From Chrysosporum bergii ANA360D (GTDB lineage: Bacteria; Cyanobacteriota; Cyanobacteriia; Cyanobacteriales; Nostocaceae), in NCBI RefSeq assembly GCF_029891735.1, contig NZ_JANQDH010000039.1, positions 1 to 54,662 of the forward strand: a stretch of 54,662 bases of DNA, written 5' to 3'. Below, piece by piece: positions 53,720 to 54,662 of the stretch. The notes beneath the pieces are model-generated. The model saw only the letters and a list, made by a program, of their open reading frames with translations, made no database searches and had not been told where the DNA came from. Made by a program: the position numbers and the translations under genes. How positions within the stretch are numbered: position 1 is the first letter of the stretch; each line of letters starts with the position of its first letter.

Positions 53720-54562
53720 ATGAAGCGTTATCCAAAGTATAAAAATTCTGGTGTACAGTGGTTGGGTGATATTCCTGAACATTGGGAAGTTAAGAAACTT
53801 GCTTTTTTTGGTAAATTTTTAAAAGGAAGCACTATATCCAAATCTGATTTAGTAGATAATGGTCTTCCTGTAATACTTTATGGTGATATTTATACTAAAT
53901 ATACTATCAAAGTAAATAATATTATTAACTTCATAAGTCAAGAATTAGCAAATACTTCAAAACCAATATACAAAGATGACATTTTATTTACTGGTTCGGG
54001 AGAAACAAGAGAAGATATTGGGAAATGTATTGTTTATCTAGGTGATAGTAAAGCCTATACTGGTGGTGATATTCTAATTTTTAGACAGAATATAAATGAT
54101 AGCCTCTTCATATCATATTTTTTAAATAGTAATTATGCAATATTTCAAAAGGCTACAAATTCAAGAGGAGATGTTATAGTTCACATTTATTCATCATCTT
54201 TACGTAATATTTCTGTTACTATTCCCCCCCTAGAAGAACAAAAACAAATCGCATCTTTCCTTGACGAGAAGATAGAAAAAATAAACCAATATATCAGCAA
54301 CAAACAAAGACTAATAGAACTACTCAAAGAACAGAAAACCGCGATTATTAACCATGTAGTCACCAAAGGACTCAACCCTGATGCACCCATGAAACCTTCT
54401 GGTATTGAGTGGTTAGGGGATATACCGGAAGGTTGGGAGGTGAAGCGAGCAAAATATTATTTCTATGAAGTTGATGAACGCTCAGAAAGTGGTACAGAGG
54501 AACTTTTATCAGTTTCTCATATTAACGTGAGTTCGACGGAACTAAAAAATGGCAGGAGGTAG
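53720..54562 (+). pseudogene. hsdS: Type I specificity subunit HsdS, truncated by an IS
   Basis: Begins MKRYPKYKNSGVQWLGDIPE with AAAGGAGG upstream. Target-recognition domain 1 and its conserved helix (LPPLEEQKQIASFLDEKI-type) are complete. The second half-repeat starts KPSGIEWLGDIPEGWEVKRA but stops at residue 280, whereas HsdS is usually 400-450 residues. The frame runs into an IS terminus at about 54522-54540, so target-recognition domain 2 is lost. A half-length S subunit can sometimes dimerise, but here it has only part of the second half. Confidence 0.85.
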
Positions 54563-54662
54563 AGCAGGCAAATCTTTTGGGTAAATATCAATGGAAGGTT
54601 TTTTGGGCAAATAGGTGTAAGCGGCTAAACCAGCCATCAAGTTAACCAAAAAGTTAAATGGA
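54522..54662 (-). mobile_element. IS end inserted in hsdS
   Basis: The terminus carries TTAACGTGAGTTCGACGGA (54522-54540), repeated exactly in reverse at 122-140. The element runs off the right edge. The hsdS sequence is recognisable only up to about 54520. Confidence 0.6.
54542..54662 (-). CDS. Transposase C-terminus, partial
   Basis: The last 39 residues of a protein running in from the right edge: PFNFLVNLMAGLAAYTYLPK, then KPSIDI, ending DLPALPPAIF with a stop at 54544-54542. The NFLVNLMAGL...YLPKKPS pattern is that of the C-terminus of a DDE-type IS transposase. I cannot assign the family with certainty. It belongs to the IS that interrupts hsdS. Confidence 0.5.
   Translation of the reverse strand, partial: PFNFLVNLMAGLAAYTYLPKKPSIDIYPKDLPALPPAIF

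Larger units (their letters stand above)
45985..54662. mobile_element. Type V-K CRISPR-associated transposon (CAST), partial
   Basis: A Tn7-like transposon guided by Cas12k. Within the window are the array-side terminus, a homing crRNA, a CRISPR array, tracrRNA, cas12k, cvkR and a type I restriction cargo. The core transposition genes tnsB, tnsC and tniQ and the other terminus are expected beyond 54662. Insertion beside tRNA-Thr at 61 nt from the PAM matches the RNA-guided spacing of this family. The right-hand limit of the element is not determined. Confidence 0.88.

Overview
The window comes from a filamentous, probably heterocyst-forming (Nostocales-type) cyanobacterium. The evidence is the many GCGATCGC (HIP1-like) sites, photosynthesis genes (psbU, btpA), the rimO-crhR gene pair, heptanucleotide short tandem repeats, and a type V-K CRISPR-associated transposon (CAST).

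Layout. (1) 1-23,000 is mostly chromosomal housekeeping: an aldo/keto reductase, crhR and rimO, btpA, a VKOR-thioredoxin fusion, a CHASE2-PAS-GGDEF diguanylate cyclase, nadB, a frameshifted psbU, DUF3120, uppP, a PDZ-radical SAM protein, a GH10-like exported protein, a cupin, a HEAT-repeat protein, a GNAT, and an AmpG-like permease. Relics of mobile elements lie between the genes: an IS607 tnpA fragment, TnpB-type right-end hairpins, a dispersed palindromic repeat and an IS terminus. (2) 23,090-43,937 is a defence island built around DNA phosphorothioation (PT). It holds dndE plus a PT-associated methyltransferase, dndD-dndC and dndB. Two separate effector-like modules accompany them. One is a tightly overlapping five-gene operon (DUF4007, an unknown 145-aa protein, a BrxC/PglY-like ATPase, PglZ, a short BrxL). 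The other is a four-gene set (helicase-type 'Dnd restriction enzyme', a 57-aa protein, a Rad50/DndD-like ATPase, PT-associated protein 4). (3) 44,093-45,959 carries lexA with its own SOS-like box, argF and tRNA-Thr(UGU). (4) From 45,985 to the right edge is a type V-K CAST whose far end lies outside the window. In order it has the array-side terminus with four 20-bp TnsB-type sites, a delocalised homing crRNA, an eight-repeat CRISPR array, a tracrRNA, cas12k, a divergent MerR-like cvkR, and a decaying type I restriction cargo (hsdM with a frameshift, an intact DUF262/HNH gene, and hsdS cut by an IS). tnsB, tnsC and tniQ are not in the window.

The strongest result is that the CAST's insertion can be reconstructed from sequence alone. 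An 18-nt spacer behind a degenerate repeat (46115-46146) matches tRNA-Thr exactly (45924-45941). The match sits directly after a GTA (GTN) PAM, and the transposon terminus begins 61 nt beyond the PAM, the spacing known for ShCAST. In addition, the degenerate homing repeat pairs perfectly with the tracrRNA 3' end, while every array repeat carries one mismatch there. The second notable system is the Dnd locus with a BREX-like five-gene module in place of DptFGH.
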